NCBI GenBank assembly: GCA_030247725.1
Contig: JAOTRT010000005.1
Location: 280,601 to 344,600 of the forward strand
Length of the DNA: 64,000 nt
From: Candidatus Nitricoxidireducens bremensis
Lineage (GTDB): Bacteria > Pseudomonadota > Gammaproteobacteria > Burkholderiales > Rhodocyclaceae
Direction: 5' to 3'
Of the stretch, positions 7,375 to 16,494 are shown one piece after another. Position numbers and translations under genes: made by a program. Position 1 is the first letter of the stretch, and each line of letters opens with the position of its first letter. The notes under the pieces were generated by a model, which did no database searches, was not told the origin of the DNA, and saw only the letters and a program-made list of their open reading frames with translations.

Positions 7375-10300
7375 GAAGTTTCTCCTTGGGTTGCGATGCG
7401 GCCGTGCATGGCCGCGTAATAGAGGACCGGGATGACCACGAGGGTGAGTACCGTGGACACCAGGATGCCGAAGATCAGGCTGAGGGCGAGGCCCGAGAAG
7501 ATCGGGTCGTCGAGGATGAACAGGGCGCCGAGCATGGCCGCCAGACCCGTCAGGGCGATGGGCTTGGCGCGGATGGCGGCCGACTGGATCACGGCCTCGG
7601 CGAAGTCCATGCCCGTCGCCACCTGCTCGTTGATGAAGTCCACCAGCAGGATGGAGTTGCGCACGATGATGCCGGCCAGGGCGATCATGCCGATCATCGA
7701 GGTGGCGGTGAATTGCGCGCCGAACAGGGCGTGGCCCGGCATGACGCCGATGATGGTGAGCGGGATCGGCGCCATGATGATGAGGGGCACCAGATAGCTC
7801 TTGAACTGGGCCACCACCAGCAGGTAGATGAGGATCAGGCCGACGGCGTAGGCGGCCCCCATGTCGCGGAAGGTCTCGTAGGTAACCTGCCATTCGCCGT
7901 CCCACTTCAGCGCGTAGCCGGCGTAGGGGTCCTTGGGCTGCTGGATGAAGTATTCGCCGAGTTGCCCGCCCTGCTCCAGCTCCGTGCCGGCCAGCTTGCC
8001 GCGGATGTCGAACATGCCGTAGAGGGGCGAATCCAGCTTGCCGCCCATGTCGCCCGTCACATAGACCACGGGCAGCAGGTCCTTGTGGAAGATGACCTTC
8101 TCGCGCAGGGTGCGCTTGACTTCCACGACCTCGGACACGGGCACCAGGTTGCCTTCCCGGCCGCGCACCTTGAGCTTGAGCAACTGGTCGAGGGAATCCT
8201 GGCGCTCCGCCGGCAGGGTGATGCGTACGGGCACCTCGTACTTGGAATCGCCGTCGTGCACCGGGGTCACGTCCTCGCCCGAGAGGCCCAGGCGCACGGT
8301 TTCCACGATGTCCTTCTGGGCGACGCCGAGCAGGGCGGCCTTGGCCTGGGAGACGCGCAGCACCAGCTTGTCGGCGTCCTCGTCCACCGAGTCGTCCACA
8401 CCAAGGATATCGGCGGTGCCCTCGAAGGCGGCGCGCACCTGCTTCGCCACGGCGATCTGGCCGGCGTAGTCGGGGCCGTAGACCTCGGCGACGATGGGCG
8501 ACATGACTGGCGGGCCCGGCGGCACTTCCACCACCTTGGCGTTGCCGCCGGCGCGCTTCGCCACGGCCATGACGCGGTCGCGCACCGACACGGCGATCTC
8601 GTGGCTCTGGCGGCTGCGGTGCTTCTTGTCCACCAGGTTGACCTGGATGTCGCCGGTCTCCGGCGTGGCGCGCAGGTAGTACTGGCGCACCAGGCCGTTG
8701 AAGTTGATGGGGCTCGCCGTGCCGGCGTAGGCCTGGTAGTCGCGCACTTCCTCGACGGTCGCCAGTTCGGCGGACATCTCCCGCAGCACGCGCGCCGTCT
8801 CCTCCAGGGGCGTGCCGACGGGCATGTCCAGCACCACCTGGAACTCGCTCTTGTTGTCGAAGGGCAGCATCTTCAGCACCACCAGCTTGAAGACGCCCAG
8901 GGAGACGGAGACGACAATGGCCGCGACGATGCCGATCCACAGCTTGCGGCGCGCCGCCCTGCCGGTGCGCTCGTCCAGCAGCGGCGTCATGACGCGGCGG
9001 AACAGGGCGTCGAGGCGGCGCGTGGTGGCGTCCTCGCCGGCGTGGCCGTGGGCGGCCGGCTTCATGAGCTTGAGGGCCAGCCAGGGCGTGACGACGAAGG
9101 CGATGGCCAGGGAGATGAACATGCCCATGGAGGCGTTGATGGGGATGGGGCTCATGTAGGGTCCCATGAGACCGGAGACGAAGGCCATGGGCAACAGGGC
9201 CGCGATCACCGTGAAGGTGGCGAGGATGGTGGGGCCGCCGACTTCGTCCACGGCGCCGGGGATGATCTCGCCCATGGACTTTTCCGGATACAGGCCGTTC
9301 CAGCGGTGGATGTTCTCGACGACGACGATGGCGTCGTCCACCAGGATGCCGATGGAGAAGATCAGCGCGAACAGGGACACCCGGTTGAGGGTGAAGCCCC
9401 AGGCCCAGGAGGCGAACAGGGTGGCCGCCAGGGTCAGGGTGACGGCGGCGCCGACGATGACGGCCTCCCGTTTGCCGAGGGCGAACAGCACCAGCAGCAC
9501 GACGAAGGCCGTGGCGAAGACGAGTTTGCCGATGAGTTTCTGGGCCTTTTCGGTGGCGGTCTCGCCGTAGTTGCGCGTGACCGTGAACTCGATGCCTTCC
9601 GGGATCACCGTGCCGCGCATGGACTCGGCGCGGGCGATGACGGCGGACGCCACGTCGGCGGCATTGACGCCCGGCTTCTTGGAGATGGAGAGCGTGACGG
9701 CCGGGAACTCGGCGCCGGCCTTCTCGCCCGCCGCCTTGCCCAGGCCCTGCCAGACGTAGCGGCTGGGCTGGTCGGGACCATCGACGATGCGCGCCACGTC
9801 GGCCACGAAAACCGGCTTGCGGTCGTGCACGCCGACCACCAGTTTCTTCACGTCGGCCGCCGACTCGATATAGGTGCCGGTCTGAACCAGCAGTTCCTTG
9901 TTGCCGCTCACCAGCGCGCCGGCGGGCTGGGAGGCGTTGGAGACCTGCAGGGCCGCCTTGAGATCCTGGGCGGTGACGCCGTAGGCGTTCATGCGGTCGG
10001 CGTCCATCACCACGCGGATCACGTGGCCCGGTCCGCCGATGGTGGCGACGTCGCGGGTGCCGGGAATGCGCTTGATCTCGATCTCGGCGGCCCGTGCCAC
10101 CTGCTGCATCTCGTAGGCCGACTTGTCGGCGTCGGCGCTCCAGAAGGTGAGCGTGACGATGGGCACGTCGTCGATGCCCTTGGGCTTGACGATGGGCTCG
10201 CCGACGCCCAGGTTGGGCGACAGCCAGTCCTTGTGGGCGTTGATGGTGTCGTAGAGGCGCACCAGGGCCTGGATCGGGTCCTCGCCCACCTCGTACTGGA

Positions 10301-10589
10301 CGGTGATGACCGCCATGCCGGGGCGCGACACGGAATAGACGTGCTCGATGCCGGCGATGCGCGACAGCACCTGCTCGGCGGGCCGCGCCACCAGGTTCTC
10401 CACGTCCCGGGCCGAAGCACCCGGGAAGGGCACGAAGACGTTGGCCATGGTGACGTTGATCTGGGGCTCCTCCTCCCGCGGCGTGATGAGGGTGGCGAAC
10501 ACGCCCAGCAGCAGCGCGATCAGGGCGATCAGCGGCGTCAGGGAATTGCGCAGGAAGTAGGCGGCGATGCGGCCGGAGAGTCCCATCAT
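7371..10589 (-). CDS. RND efflux transporter permease
   Basis: 1072-residue inner-membrane proton-driven exporter of the AcrB/HAE superfamily. Visible are the first membrane helix, the porter-domain start ([20 protein letters not shown]), the central helix block with the conserved acidic motif [17 protein letters not shown], and the second half-repeat with matching helices. The length is usual for the family. It follows the adaptor gene by one base and is coupled to the DUF2892 gene by a 4-base overlap. No outer-membrane factor is encoded here, so the pump must use a TolC-like protein from elsewhere. Substrate cannot be read from the sequence. Confidence 0.93.
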   Translation of the reverse strand: MMGLSGRIAAYFLRNSLTPLIALIALLLGVFATLITPREEEPQINVTMANVFVPFPGASARDVENLVARPAEQVLSRIAGIEHVYSVSRPGMAVITVQYEVGEDPIQALVRLYDTINAHKDWLSPNLGVGEPIVKPKGIDDVPIVTLTFWSADADKSAYEMQQVARAAEIEIKRIPGTRDVATIGGPGHVIRVVMDADRMNAYGVTAQDLKAALQVSNASQPAGALVSGNKELLVQTGTYIESAADVKKLVVGVHDRKPVFVADVARIVDGPDQPSRYVWQGLGKAAGEKAGAEFPAVTLSISKKPGVNAADVASAVIARAESMRGTVIPEGIEFTVTRNYGETATEKAQKLIGKLVFATAFVVLLVLFALGKREAVIVGAAVTLTLAATLFASWAWGFTLNRVSLFALIFSIGILVDDAIVVVENIHRWNGLYPEKSMGEIIPGAVDEVGGPTILATFTVIAALLPMAFVSGLMGPYMSPIPINASMGMFISLAIAFVVTPWLALKLMKPAAHGHAGEDATTRRLDALFRRVMTPLLDERTGRAARRKLWIGIVAAIVVSVSLGVFKLVVLKMLPFDNKSEFQVVLDMPVGTPLEETARVLREMSAELATVEEVRDYQAYAGTASPINFNGLVRQYYLRATPETGDIQVNLVDKKHRSRQSHEIAVSVRDRVMAVAKRAGGNAKVVEVPPGPPVMSPIVAEVYGPDYAGQIAVAKQVRAAFEGTADILGVDDSVDEDADKLVLRVSQAKAALLGVAQKDIVETVRLGLSGEDVTPVHDGDSKYEVPVRITLPAERQDSLDQLLKLKVRGREGNLVPVSEVVEVKRTLREKVIFHKDLLPVVYVTGDMGGKLDSPLYGMFDIRGKLAGTELEQGGQLGEYFIQQPKDPYAGYALKWDGEWQVTYETFRDMGAAYAVGLILIYLLVVAQFKSYLVPLIIMAPIPLTIIGVMPGHALFGAQFTATSMIGMIALAGIIVRNSILLVDFINEQVATGMDFAEAVIQSAAIRAKPIALTGLAAMLGALFILDDPIFSGLALSLIFGILVSTVLTLVVIPVLYYAAMHGRIATQGETS

Positions 10590-11573
10590 TTACTTCACCG
10601 CCGACTGCTTGACGGCGATGCCGGTCTTGACCGGCTCCAGGCTCACGCGCTCGCCCGAGGCCAGCCCGGCCAGCACCTCGACCTCACCGCCGGCCACCGC
10701 CTCGCCCAGGCGCACCTGGCGCAGTTTGGCGGCGTTGGACGCATCGATCACATACACGGCATTCACCTCGCCGCGGCGGATCACGGCCTGGGGCGGCACC
10801 GTCAGCTTGGGCGCCCTGCCGGTAACGAAATGCACGCGGGCCGCCATGCCGGGCACCACGCCCTCGGCGTCCTCCGGCAGGTAGATGCGGGCGGTGACCG
10901 TGTGGCTGCGGGCGTCCAGGATCGGCAGCACCTCGACACGAGCCGCGTCGATCCACTTGCCGGTCTCGGGGAATTCCACGCGGGCCTTGCCGGAACCGCG
11001 CAGTTCCGCCAGCTTGTACTGGGGCACGCTGGCGATCACGCGCATGCCCTTGGGGTCGAACACCGTCACCAGGGGTTTGCCGAGGGCCGCCATCTCGCCC
11101 AGTTCCACATGGCGCAGGGCCACGACACCCGAAATGGGCGCCGTCACCGTGGCGTGGGACAGCCCCGCCCCCGCCTGCCCGGCCATGGCCTGGGCGGACT
11201 TGAGGTCGGCCTCGGCCTTGTCCAGGGCGGCCTTGCTGACGAACTTCTGGTTGAACAGATTGCGGGTGCGCTCGAAGTTGGCCTTGGCCTGAACCAGTTG
11301 GGCCTGGGCGCCGGCCACGCCTTCGGCCGCCTCGCGGGCGTCGATGCGCATGAGCACCTCCCCCTGCTTTACGCGGCGGCCGGCGTCGGTACGCACATCC
11401 ACCACGCGGCCAGCCACCTGGGCGGCGACCGTGGCCTGCTTGACGGCCTCGACCACGCTCTCGGCCGGATAGGTCAGTTCCACCTCGCGGGTCTGGACGA
11501 CCAAGGACTGGGGCGCCTGGGCCAGGGCACCGGCGCTAAGGGCCGCGACGAATAGGGCAAGTATGATTTTCAT
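10590..11573 (-). CDS. RND efflux periplasmic adaptor (membrane fusion protein)
   Basis: 327-residue HlyD/AcrA-type adaptor linking the permease to an outer-membrane channel. It starts with a clear signal peptide ([20 protein letters not shown]). The biotinyl-lipoyl halves ([20 protein letters not shown] and [19 protein letters not shown]) flank a helical hairpin, followed by beta-barrel and membrane-proximal domains. The ATG at 11573 is chosen because it begins the signal peptide; a longer frame from 11639 would put 22 charged residues ahead of it. No ribosome site precedes this ATG, and the predicted promoter would start transcription within a few bases of it. Confidence 0.9.
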   Translation of the reverse strand: MKIILALFVAALSAGALAQAPQSLVVQTREVELTYPAESVVEAVKQATVAAQVAGRVVDVRTDAGRRVKQGEVLMRIDAREAAEGVAGAQAQLVQAKANFERTRNLFNQKFVSKAALDKAEADLKSAQAMAGQAGAGLSHATVTAPISGVVALRHVELGEMAALGKPLVTVFDPKGMRVIASVPQYKLAELRGSGKARVEFPETGKWIDAARVEVLPILDARSHTVTARIYLPEDAEGVVPGMAARVHFVTGRAPKLTVPPQAVIRRGEVNAVYVIDASNAAKLRQVRLGEAVAGGEVEVLAGLASGERVSLEPVKTGIAVKQSAVK

Positions 11574-11576
11574 GTC

Positions 11577-11609
11577 TATAAGAATATGCTTATATACAAG
11601 GAATTTCAA
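11577..11609 (-). promoter_or_regulatory. Promoter with embedded palindromic operator for the RND operon
   Basis: On the minus strand TTGAAA (11609-11604), 17 bases, TATTCT (11586-11581) forms a good sigma-70 promoter, placing the start next to the ATG at 11573. A perfect inverted repeat, TATAAG-N6-CTTATA (11577-11594), covers the -10 element. AT-rich 6-6-6 repeats like this are typical ArsR-family repressor sites. No repressor gene is adjacent, so it would act in trans. Confidence 0.6.
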
Positions 11610-11639
11610 GTCCCTCAGGCGATTTGTGACTTCGGTCAC

Positions 11640-11921
11640 GCGGCAGCAAGCTTCCAGGCTGCGGAATCAATTCGGTTATAGCTCGCCCCTTGGGCGCGGG
11701 GACGGCGCCGGGCACTCGCGGGCTCGTTAGCTGCTGGGCTGCGCAGATGCCTCACCCGCGAGCACCAGGCCCCGTCTTGGAATCATCGCTGTACGGTTTG
11801 GCATAAGACCTTCGTCATTGCCGGGCCAAGCGCCGGCTGGTAGGCTGGCGTCATGAATTCATCAAGCACGCCTGAAATCTGGTGCCTAGATATGGACACC
11901 TCACGTTGACGTTTATACCAA
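11640..11921. other. Gene-free stretch between the RND operon and the cassette-like island
   Basis: I see no convincing gene here. Base composition drops toward the right. A short frame at 11853-11909 (18 codons, starting MNSSSTPEIWC) could be a fragment but has no support. No integron integrase or complete attI site was recognised, which matters because the next segment looks like integron cassettes. Confidence 0.5.
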
Positions 11922-12505
11922 GTTAGAGCCCACATCCCCATGCTCACGCTCAAGGACCTACTTCCCATAGCCATTTCGCTCTTGGCTCTGGTGCTTTCTG
12001 GATACAACTTCTATGTCCAACAATTTCGCAAACGCGACAAACTAATTGGGCAATTGGTCTACCAATCCGTAACTGATGGCGAATTCAGTACGCAAAGCGA
12101 ATACTCGGTGGCGAATATCGGGGACACGCAGCTACTCATAAAGAGCATCTGGGTAATGTGCAGTTCTGGCCCTGTCCATTACCTGCTCAAGTCGCACACC
12201 GCGAACGTTCCATCTGTTCTTAGACCCGGCGACATAGCGATTCTCCCCGTCCAGTACAACCGGGAAGATATTGAAGAAGAGTGCGCCGAGGGCGAACGTT
12301 GCTTCTTCCAGTTGGAAGTACTTAGTACCAATGGAATCTGTTATCGCATCCGGCACCAAGTCAAAGGCCCAGGAGTTACTCGTGAATCTATTTGGAATGT
12401 ATTTGCACTCACAAAAGAACATGCTTCCCAAGGGGAACCGAGTGGGCTCTAACCCGCGCTCGTGGCGACCTGCGCGAAAAACCGTGCAGGCGCATCAACT
12501 CCACG
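11922..12505 (+). mobile_element. Integron gene cassette-like unit 1
   Basis: The unit begins at the core-like site GTTAGAGC (11922-11929), eleven bases before the ATG of the unknown gene at 11940. It ends in an attC-like site whose inverse core GCTCTAAC (12446-12453) is the exact complement of that left boundary, the relation expected for an integrated cassette. The stop codon TAA of the gene lies inside the inverse core, as in many cassettes. The DNA is clearly less GC-rich than its neighbours. No integrase is visible, so this would be an orphan (CALIN-like) cassette. Confidence 0.6.
11940..12452 (+). CDS. Unknown membrane-anchored protein, cassette-like gene 1
   Basis: 170 residues of unrecognised family. 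Residues 6-27 (LPIAISLLALVLSGYNFYVQQF) form a single N-terminal membrane segment followed by a basic stretch (RKRDK). The rest looks like a small beta-rich cytoplasmic domain containing SVANIGDTQLLIKSIWV and LRPGDIAILPVQY. This layout (helix, then beta-sandwich with NxGxxxL) is shared with the next gene, so the two may be distant relatives. Codon use and GC content differ from the high-GC surroundings, suggesting acquisition. The stop codon lies in the attC-like inverse core. No function is assigned. Confidence 0.65.
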   Translation: MLTLKDLLPIAISLLALVLSGYNFYVQQFRKRDKLIGQLVYQSVTDGEFSTQSEYSVANIGDTQLLIKSIWVMCSSGPVHYLLKSHTANVPSVLRPGDIAILPVQYNREDIEEECAEGERCFFQLEVLSTNGICYRIRHQVKGPGVTRESIWNVFALTKEHASQGEPSGL

Positions 12506-12512
12506 TTATCCG
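12446..12512 (+). repeat. attC-like recombination site
   Basis: A 67-base imperfect palindrome lies between two unknown genes. It starts with GCTCTAAC and ends with GTTATCCG (12505-12512). Inside, GCG-A-CCTGC can pair with GCAGG-CGC leaving one extrahelical A, a hallmark of attC sites. The right core departs from the GTTRRRY consensus at two positions. Size is within the usual attC range. Confidence 0.55.
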
Positions 12513-12526
12513 TCTTGACTCCACCA

Positions 12527-13150
12527 ATGTTTGAGCCCTACGCGCTTATCGTCTCTCTGGTTTCACTTGGTGTGTCATGGCGTGCTTACCTCCTGTCCAA
12601 GAGGGCGCACGAAATACAGTCAGAGGCACACGGGCTTCAAAAGTCTGATCTTGAAGCCCGTCACGAACCAAAGGTTCAAGTAACGAACGAAACTTTCTTA
12701 TCGTCGTGGCAAATTGAAAATACAGTGCCTCATTGCAAGCCTGAAGAACTTGAACTGCGCTACTCCTCAATCGTTAAAAACAAGGGTGAAACAGTTGCGC
12801 TACTTGAGTCTGTCACTATCGAGGTTGGCCCTGCGGAATCACCTCTTGCTGAGCCAAAGTACGGCTTAGGATGCTTAGTTTCTGGCGCCATGTATCTTGC
12901 CGCCGGTGAGTCCATCTCACTCGGAACCACCATCACCGCAGACACGATCTCGATGATCCGTCTCTTCTTTGAGCAACCCGAGGGTGTATTGGTATTTACG
13001 TTGGTGTTTAAGTTCCGTGGTTACGCCGGGCCGCCACGAACAAGACGAACAGAGATCTACCGGCTTAACCACAAAGGTGGAATCATTTCAAAGGGAAGCT
13101 ACAATGCAGCGGGCGGCATTCCGCGTGCATATCTACTCACAGATGCATAA
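12527..13150 (+). CDS. Unknown membrane-anchored protein, cassette-like gene 2
   Basis: 207 residues, family not recognised. It opens with a hydrophobic segment (MFEPYALIVSLVSLGVSWRA), a charged linker (LLSKRAHEIQSEAHGLQKSD) and a beta-rich domain with YSSIVKNKGETVALLESVTI and a terminal GYAGPPRTRRTEIYRL stretch. The ATG at 12527 begins the membrane segment; an upstream in-frame start would read through the attC-like site. Like the previous gene it is lower in GC than the chromosome and has the helix plus beta-domain plan. Its TAA stop falls in GCATAATC, in the same relation to a cassette-type inverse core as the first gene. Probably foreign; role unknown. Confidence 0.65.
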   Translation: MFEPYALIVSLVSLGVSWRAYLLSKRAHEIQSEAHGLQKSDLEARHEPKVQVTNETFLSSWQIENTVPHCKPEELELRYSSIVKNKGETVALLESVTIEVGPAESPLAEPKYGLGCLVSGAMYLAAGESISLGTTITADTISMIRLFFEQPEGVLVFTLVFKFRGYAGPPRTRRTEIYRLNHKGGIISKGSYNAAGGIPRAYLLTDA

Positions 13151-13170
13151 TCTTGCGGTCCATCGGACGC
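13145..13170 (+). repeat. Degenerate attC-like half site
   Basis: After gene 2 the DNA reads GCATAAT, a short spacer, then GCGGTCC-ATC-GGACGC, which folds with one extrahelical G. The expected inverse core complementary to the cassette start (CGGATAAC) is matched at most but not all positions. No GTTRRRY core follows, so this would be a decayed or truncated cassette end. Confidence 0.35.
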
Positions 13171-13206
13171 TGTACAATTTCCTCAGTCGTTCCGGAGGTA
13201 GACACC

Positions 13207-13431
13207 ATGGGAAACCAACTCGAACTGCTCGAAGCCGAAGCCCTGAAGCTGACGACCAGCGAACGGGCGGCTTTCGCTCAATGGTTGCTCGCCAGTCTCG
13301 ACGAGGATGCCGAGGTCGAGGAAGCTTGGGCAATTGAAACCGAGCGCCGCATCGCCGAAATCGAGAGCGGCGCGATGCAGGCCATTCCCATCGCAGAAGC
13401 GCTGGCCCGGGTTCGCTCCGCGCTGAAATAA
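13207..13431 (+). CDS. Orphan addiction-module antitoxin-like protein (TIGR02574 type)
   Basis: 74 residues resembling the putative addiction module component family: LKLTTSERAAFAQWLLASLDE, then EEAWAIETERRIAEIESG and a C-terminal IPIAEALARVRSALK. In this family the C-terminal part normally neutralises a RelE/ParE-type toxin encoded immediately downstream. Here the next gene is cbiX on the other strand and there is no room for a toxin, so the antitoxin is orphaned. Start at ATG 13207 behind GGAGGT. It follows directly on the cassette-like island and could be part of the same acquired segment. Confidence 0.65.
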   Translation: MGNQLELLEAEALKLTTSERAAFAQWLLASLDEDAEVEEAWAIETERRIAEIESGAMQAIPIAEALARVRSALK

Positions 13432-13476
13432 CGCTGGTCGATGGGGCACAGCGGAAAGTCCGCCCAGCCAACCGGC

Positions 13477-13839
13477 TCACCCGCCCAGCGCGTACTCCGC
13501 CATCGCCTCGACCACGGCGGGAATCATCCCCACCGCGTCGGCCACTTCGACTTCCAGGTCGGGATGGCGATCCAGCACCGCACCGACCCGTTCGGGCAGG
13601 TCCTTGAGGATGTGGCGGCCGGGAGCGAAGAAGATGGGCACGATGCGCAGTTGCGTCACGCCTTGCGTTACCAGGGCATCGATGCCCGCTTCCAGCGTGG
13701 GCTGGGAAAGCTCCAGGAAACCGATTTCCACCCGGGCCGCAGGATCGCGGGCCAGCATGGACTCGCGGATGCGGCGGAAGGGTTCCACGTATTCGGCGTT
13801 GCGGGCGCCGTGGCCGAACAGGATGATGCCTTTGCTCAT
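13477..13839 (-). CDS. cbiX: CbiX-type sirohydrochlorin chelatase-like protein
   Basis: 120 residues, the size of a single-domain (short) CbiX. The opening KGIILFGHGARNAEY contains the catalytic His of the chelatase motif HGAR; a second His is in FAPGRHILKDLP. Such proteins insert cobalt or nickel into sirohydrochlorin for cobalamin or coenzyme F430-type cofactors, or iron for siroheme. Siroheme would suit nitrite assimilation, but the metal cannot be read from sequence. The start ATG overlaps the end of the upstream MFS gene by four bases. Confidence 0.8.
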   Translation of the reverse strand: MSKGIILFGHGARNAEYVEPFRRIRESMLARDPAARVEIGFLELSQPTLEAGIDALVTQGVTQLRIVPIFFAPGRHILKDLPERVGAVLDRHPDLEVEVADAVGMIPAVVEAMAEYALGG

Positions 13840-15080
13840 TTCTCCTCCGCCTTCCAGATATTGCGGCAGCCGGTCTCCCTGACGAAGAGCGCGGCGATCC
13901 ATCCGCAGATGGCGGCGACGGCCAGCAGTTTCAAGCCGTTGCCGTAGTCGGCCGCCGAATAGATGCGCACGCCGTTCGCCACCGTACCGTCCCAGCTGCG
14001 CTCCATGAGCCAGCCCATCAGGGGCTGCAGGATGGCGGGACCAAAGAACACGCCGACGTTGACGACGCTCGTCGCCATGCCCGACAGCAAGGGCGGATTG
14101 ACTTCCTTCGCCGCCGCCCAGGAGAGGGTGAAGCCCGCCGAGGCCAGCCCCATGCCAAGGCACAGGGCATAGGTGGCGGCCGGCGGCAGGGCCGGCGAAA
14201 GAATCCAGACGAACCAGCCCAGCACGTGCAGACCGGAGGCGGCGAGCATCACGGGCTTGCGGCGCCCGATGGCGTCGGACACCCGGCCCCAGATCAGGCA
14301 GCCGACGGCGAAACCAAGGAAGTAAATGCTCACGTGATTGGAGGCGACGGCCCGCGTCATGCCATGCACCTGGGTGAAATAGGGCACGGCCCACAGGCCG
14401 GCGAAACCGAAGAAGGCGCCGGCCAGGCCCATGTTCATGAAGAAGCCGGGCCAGGTGGCGCGGTTGCGCACCACCTGCAGCAGCCCCGTGAGCCAGGCGG
14501 TGCGGTCCACCTTGCCGGCGGGCGTGTCGGGCACCCAGAAGCGGCTGCCGACGGCGAAGACCAGGGAGAGGATGCCGACGAAGACGAACACCTGGCGCCA
14601 GCCCGCGGCTTGTGTTGCCCAGGCCAGGGGTGCGCCGGCGAGGATGGAGCCGAAGTTGCCGATCAGCATGGACAAGCCCACCAGGGTGGCGAAGCGCTTC
14701 TCGTCGAAACCGAGGGCGATGAGCTTAAGCATGGCGATAAAGGTCACCGAGACGCCCAGGCCCACGAGCGTACGGCCGGCGAAGGCCAGCTCGAAGCTCG
14801 GCGCCAGGCCGAACAGGATCGCGCCGACGCCCGCCACCAGCCCGCCCCAGAACAGGATGCGCCGGGGCCCGAGGGTGTCGGCCAGCACACCCGTGGGGAT
14901 CTGCATCAGCGTATAGACGTAGAAGTAGGTGGCCGCCAGGGTGCCGAGCTGGGCGCCACCGATGGCGAAGGTGGCTTGCAGGTCGCCCGAGATGGCGGCC
15001 GGCGCGACGCGGTGGAAGAAGGAGAGCAGGTAGGCGGCGATGGCGATGCCGAGGCCGAGGTGGATGGCACGGCGCGTCAC
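13836..15080 (-). CDS. MFS transporter
   Basis: 414-residue polytopic protein with 12 predicted membrane helices. Family marks include YLLSFFHRVAPAAISGDL at the start, the loop 2-3 motif GVLADTLGPRRILF and GRTLVGLGVSVTF. Its substrate is not evident; similar proteins are often annotated as sugar-phosphate or nitrate/nitrite-type permeases. It is translationally coupled (ATGA) to cbiX below and to the antiporter gene above, so a three-gene operon is likely. Confidence 0.85.
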   Translation of the reverse strand: MTRRAIHLGLGIAIAAYLLSFFHRVAPAAISGDLQATFAIGGAQLGTLAATYFYVYTLMQIPTGVLADTLGPRRILFWGGLVAGVGAILFGLAPSFELAFAGRTLVGLGVSVTFIAMLKLIALGFDEKRFATLVGLSMLIGNFGSILAGAPLAWATQAAGWRQVFVFVGILSLVFAVGSRFWVPDTPAGKVDRTAWLTGLLQVVRNRATWPGFFMNMGLAGAFFGFAGLWAVPYFTQVHGMTRAVASNHVSIYFLGFAVGCLIWGRVSDAIGRRKPVMLAASGLHVLGWFVWILSPALPPAATYALCLGMGLASAGFTLSWAAAKEVNPPLLSGMATSVVNVGVFFGPAILQPLMGWLMERSWDGTVANGVRIYSAADYGNGLKLLAVAAICGWIAALFVRETGCRNIWKAEEK

Positions 15081-16447
15081 GGGGTCTCCTCGCGCAGCAG
15101 GCGCGTCAGCACCGGCGGCGTCACCAGGGTGGTGAGGATCACCATGATGACGATGACGGAAAACAGGGACTCGGAGATGACGCCGAGCTGCCGCCCCACC
15201 ATGGCGAAAATGAGGCCCACCTCGCCGCGCGGCACCATGCCCCAGCCGACGAGCCAGCGGCCGGCCTTGCCGGCGCAGGCGCCCGCCAGCAGCTTGCCGA
15301 CGATGGCGGCGGCGGTGAGGCCGAGGGCGGTGGCGACGATGGCCGGATCGGCCAGGGTCGTCAGGTCCACCTGCATGCCCGTGAGCACGAAGAACACCGG
15401 AACGAAGAAATAGCCGATGGGTTCGATCATGTGTTCGTGCTGGTGGCGGGTGTGGCGGCTCAGGATGGGCAGCAGTTCGTCCAGCAGGTCCCGGTGGCGC
15501 GGATCGCGCATCAGCGGCTCGATGTCCTGGACGATGCGCGGCGTCTCGAAGTCCTTGAGGAAGACCGGCTCGAACAGCAGGCCGGCGGCGAAGGCGCCGA
15601 TGATGGGCGCCAGCCCCATGGCATGGGCGAGCCAGGCCAGGGCCAGTCCCGTCGCCAGCACCTGGGCGAACAGCATGGACGGTCCGGCGTCGATGCGGGC
15701 CAGCCAGCGGCTCGAATGGGGTGCGATGAGGCGGCCGAGCCAGATACTGCCGCCGAGGAAGATCACCGCCTTGGCGATGATCCCCGCCACCTCGCCGACG
15801 CCGACGCTGCCGGCGGTGACCAGGCTCGACACCACGGCGAGGATCACCAGCCCGAGGACGTCGTCGATCACCGCGGCGCCGAGGACGATGCGCGCCGCCG
15901 GCGTGCCCAGCTTGCCCAGGTCACGGAACACCCGGCCGGTGATGCCTACCGAGGTGGCTGCCAGGGTGGCGCCGAGAAACAGGTAGGTATTCGACTCCAT
16001 GCCCGGCAAGAGCAGCGGGCCGATGAGGAAGGCGCCCAATACGAACGGGGCGACGATCCCCGTCGCGCCGACGGCGAAGGCGCGCCCGCCCACCTGTACC
16101 AGATCGGCGAGCCGCGTTTCGAGGCCGATCTGCAGCAGCAGCACGATGACGCCGAGCTCGGCGAGGAAGGCGACGATGGGGTCCTTGGCGATGCTGTCGA
16201 AGGCATGGATGCCCAGCAGGGAAAGGTTGCCGAGGACGACGCCCAGCAGCAGCTCGCCGAGCACGGCCGGGAAGCCGACACGCTGGGCCAGCGGGGCGAA
16301 CAGCCGCGCCGACATGAGGATGATGGCGAGCCAGAGCAGGTTCTCGCCAACGGCACCGGCGCCGGCCGCCCAGGCGGGAAAAGCCGTCAGCCCCGCCACC
16401 AGGGCCAGCGGCAGAAGCCGCCGGACGGACATGGATCGATGAGTCAT
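15077..16447 (-). CDS. CPA2 family cation:proton antiporter without RCK domain
   Basis: 456-residue Na+/H+ or K+/H+ exchanger. A signal-like hydrophobic start (LPLALVAGLTAFPAWA) precedes the Na_H_Exchanger domain with about 12 helices, including FPAVLGELLLGVVLGN, the acidic exchange motif region AAVIDDVLGLVIL, and WGMVPRGEVGLIFAMVG near the end. It lacks a C-terminal TrkA/RCK nucleotide-binding domain. The ATG at 16447 is preferred because an upstream extension would run into the stem-loop and the carbonic anhydrase gene. It overlaps the MFS gene by four bases. Confidence 0.88.
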   Translation of the reverse strand: MTHRSMSVRRLLPLALVAGLTAFPAWAAGAGAVGENLLWLAIILMSARLFAPLAQRVGFPAVLGELLLGVVLGNLSLLGIHAFDSIAKDPIVAFLAELGVIVLLLQIGLETRLADLVQVGGRAFAVGATGIVAPFVLGAFLIGPLLLPGMESNTYLFLGATLAATSVGITGRVFRDLGKLGTPAARIVLGAAVIDDVLGLVILAVVSSLVTAGSVGVGEVAGIIAKAVIFLGGSIWLGRLIAPHSSRWLARIDAGPSMLFAQVLATGLALAWLAHAMGLAPIIGAFAAGLLFEPVFLKDFETPRIVQDIEPLMRDPRHRDLLDELLPILSRHTRHQHEHMIEPIGYFFVPVFFVLTGMQVDLTTLADPAIVATALGLTAAAIVGKLLAGACAGKAGRWLVGWGMVPRGEVGLIFAMVGRQLGVISESLFSVIVIMVILTTLVTPPVLTRLLREETP

Positions 16448-16456
16448 GGACCCATT

Positions 16457-16488
16457 GTAGCGGCAGGCCGGCAGGAGCCGGCCGCTAC
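16457..16488. other. GC-rich stem-loop between can and the antiporter gene
   Basis: GTAGCGGC (16457-16464) pairs with GCCGCTAC (16481-16488) around an inner CCGGC/GCCGG stem. No T tract follows on either strand, so it is a stable mRNA hairpin rather than a clear intrinsic terminator. Confidence 0.4.
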
Positions 16489-16494
16489 CGGCTC

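Noticed and set aside
7386..11555. Frame of about 1390 codons on the plus strand opposite the RND genes
   Set aside because: Antisense shadow of the RND permease and adaptor; low-complexity His/Asp/Gly composition and no ribosome site.
11640..11921. Integron integrase or attI site left of the cassette-like genes
   Set aside because: No tyrosine-recombinase frame exists on either strand and no complete attI-like pattern was found; hence only an orphan cassette is proposed.
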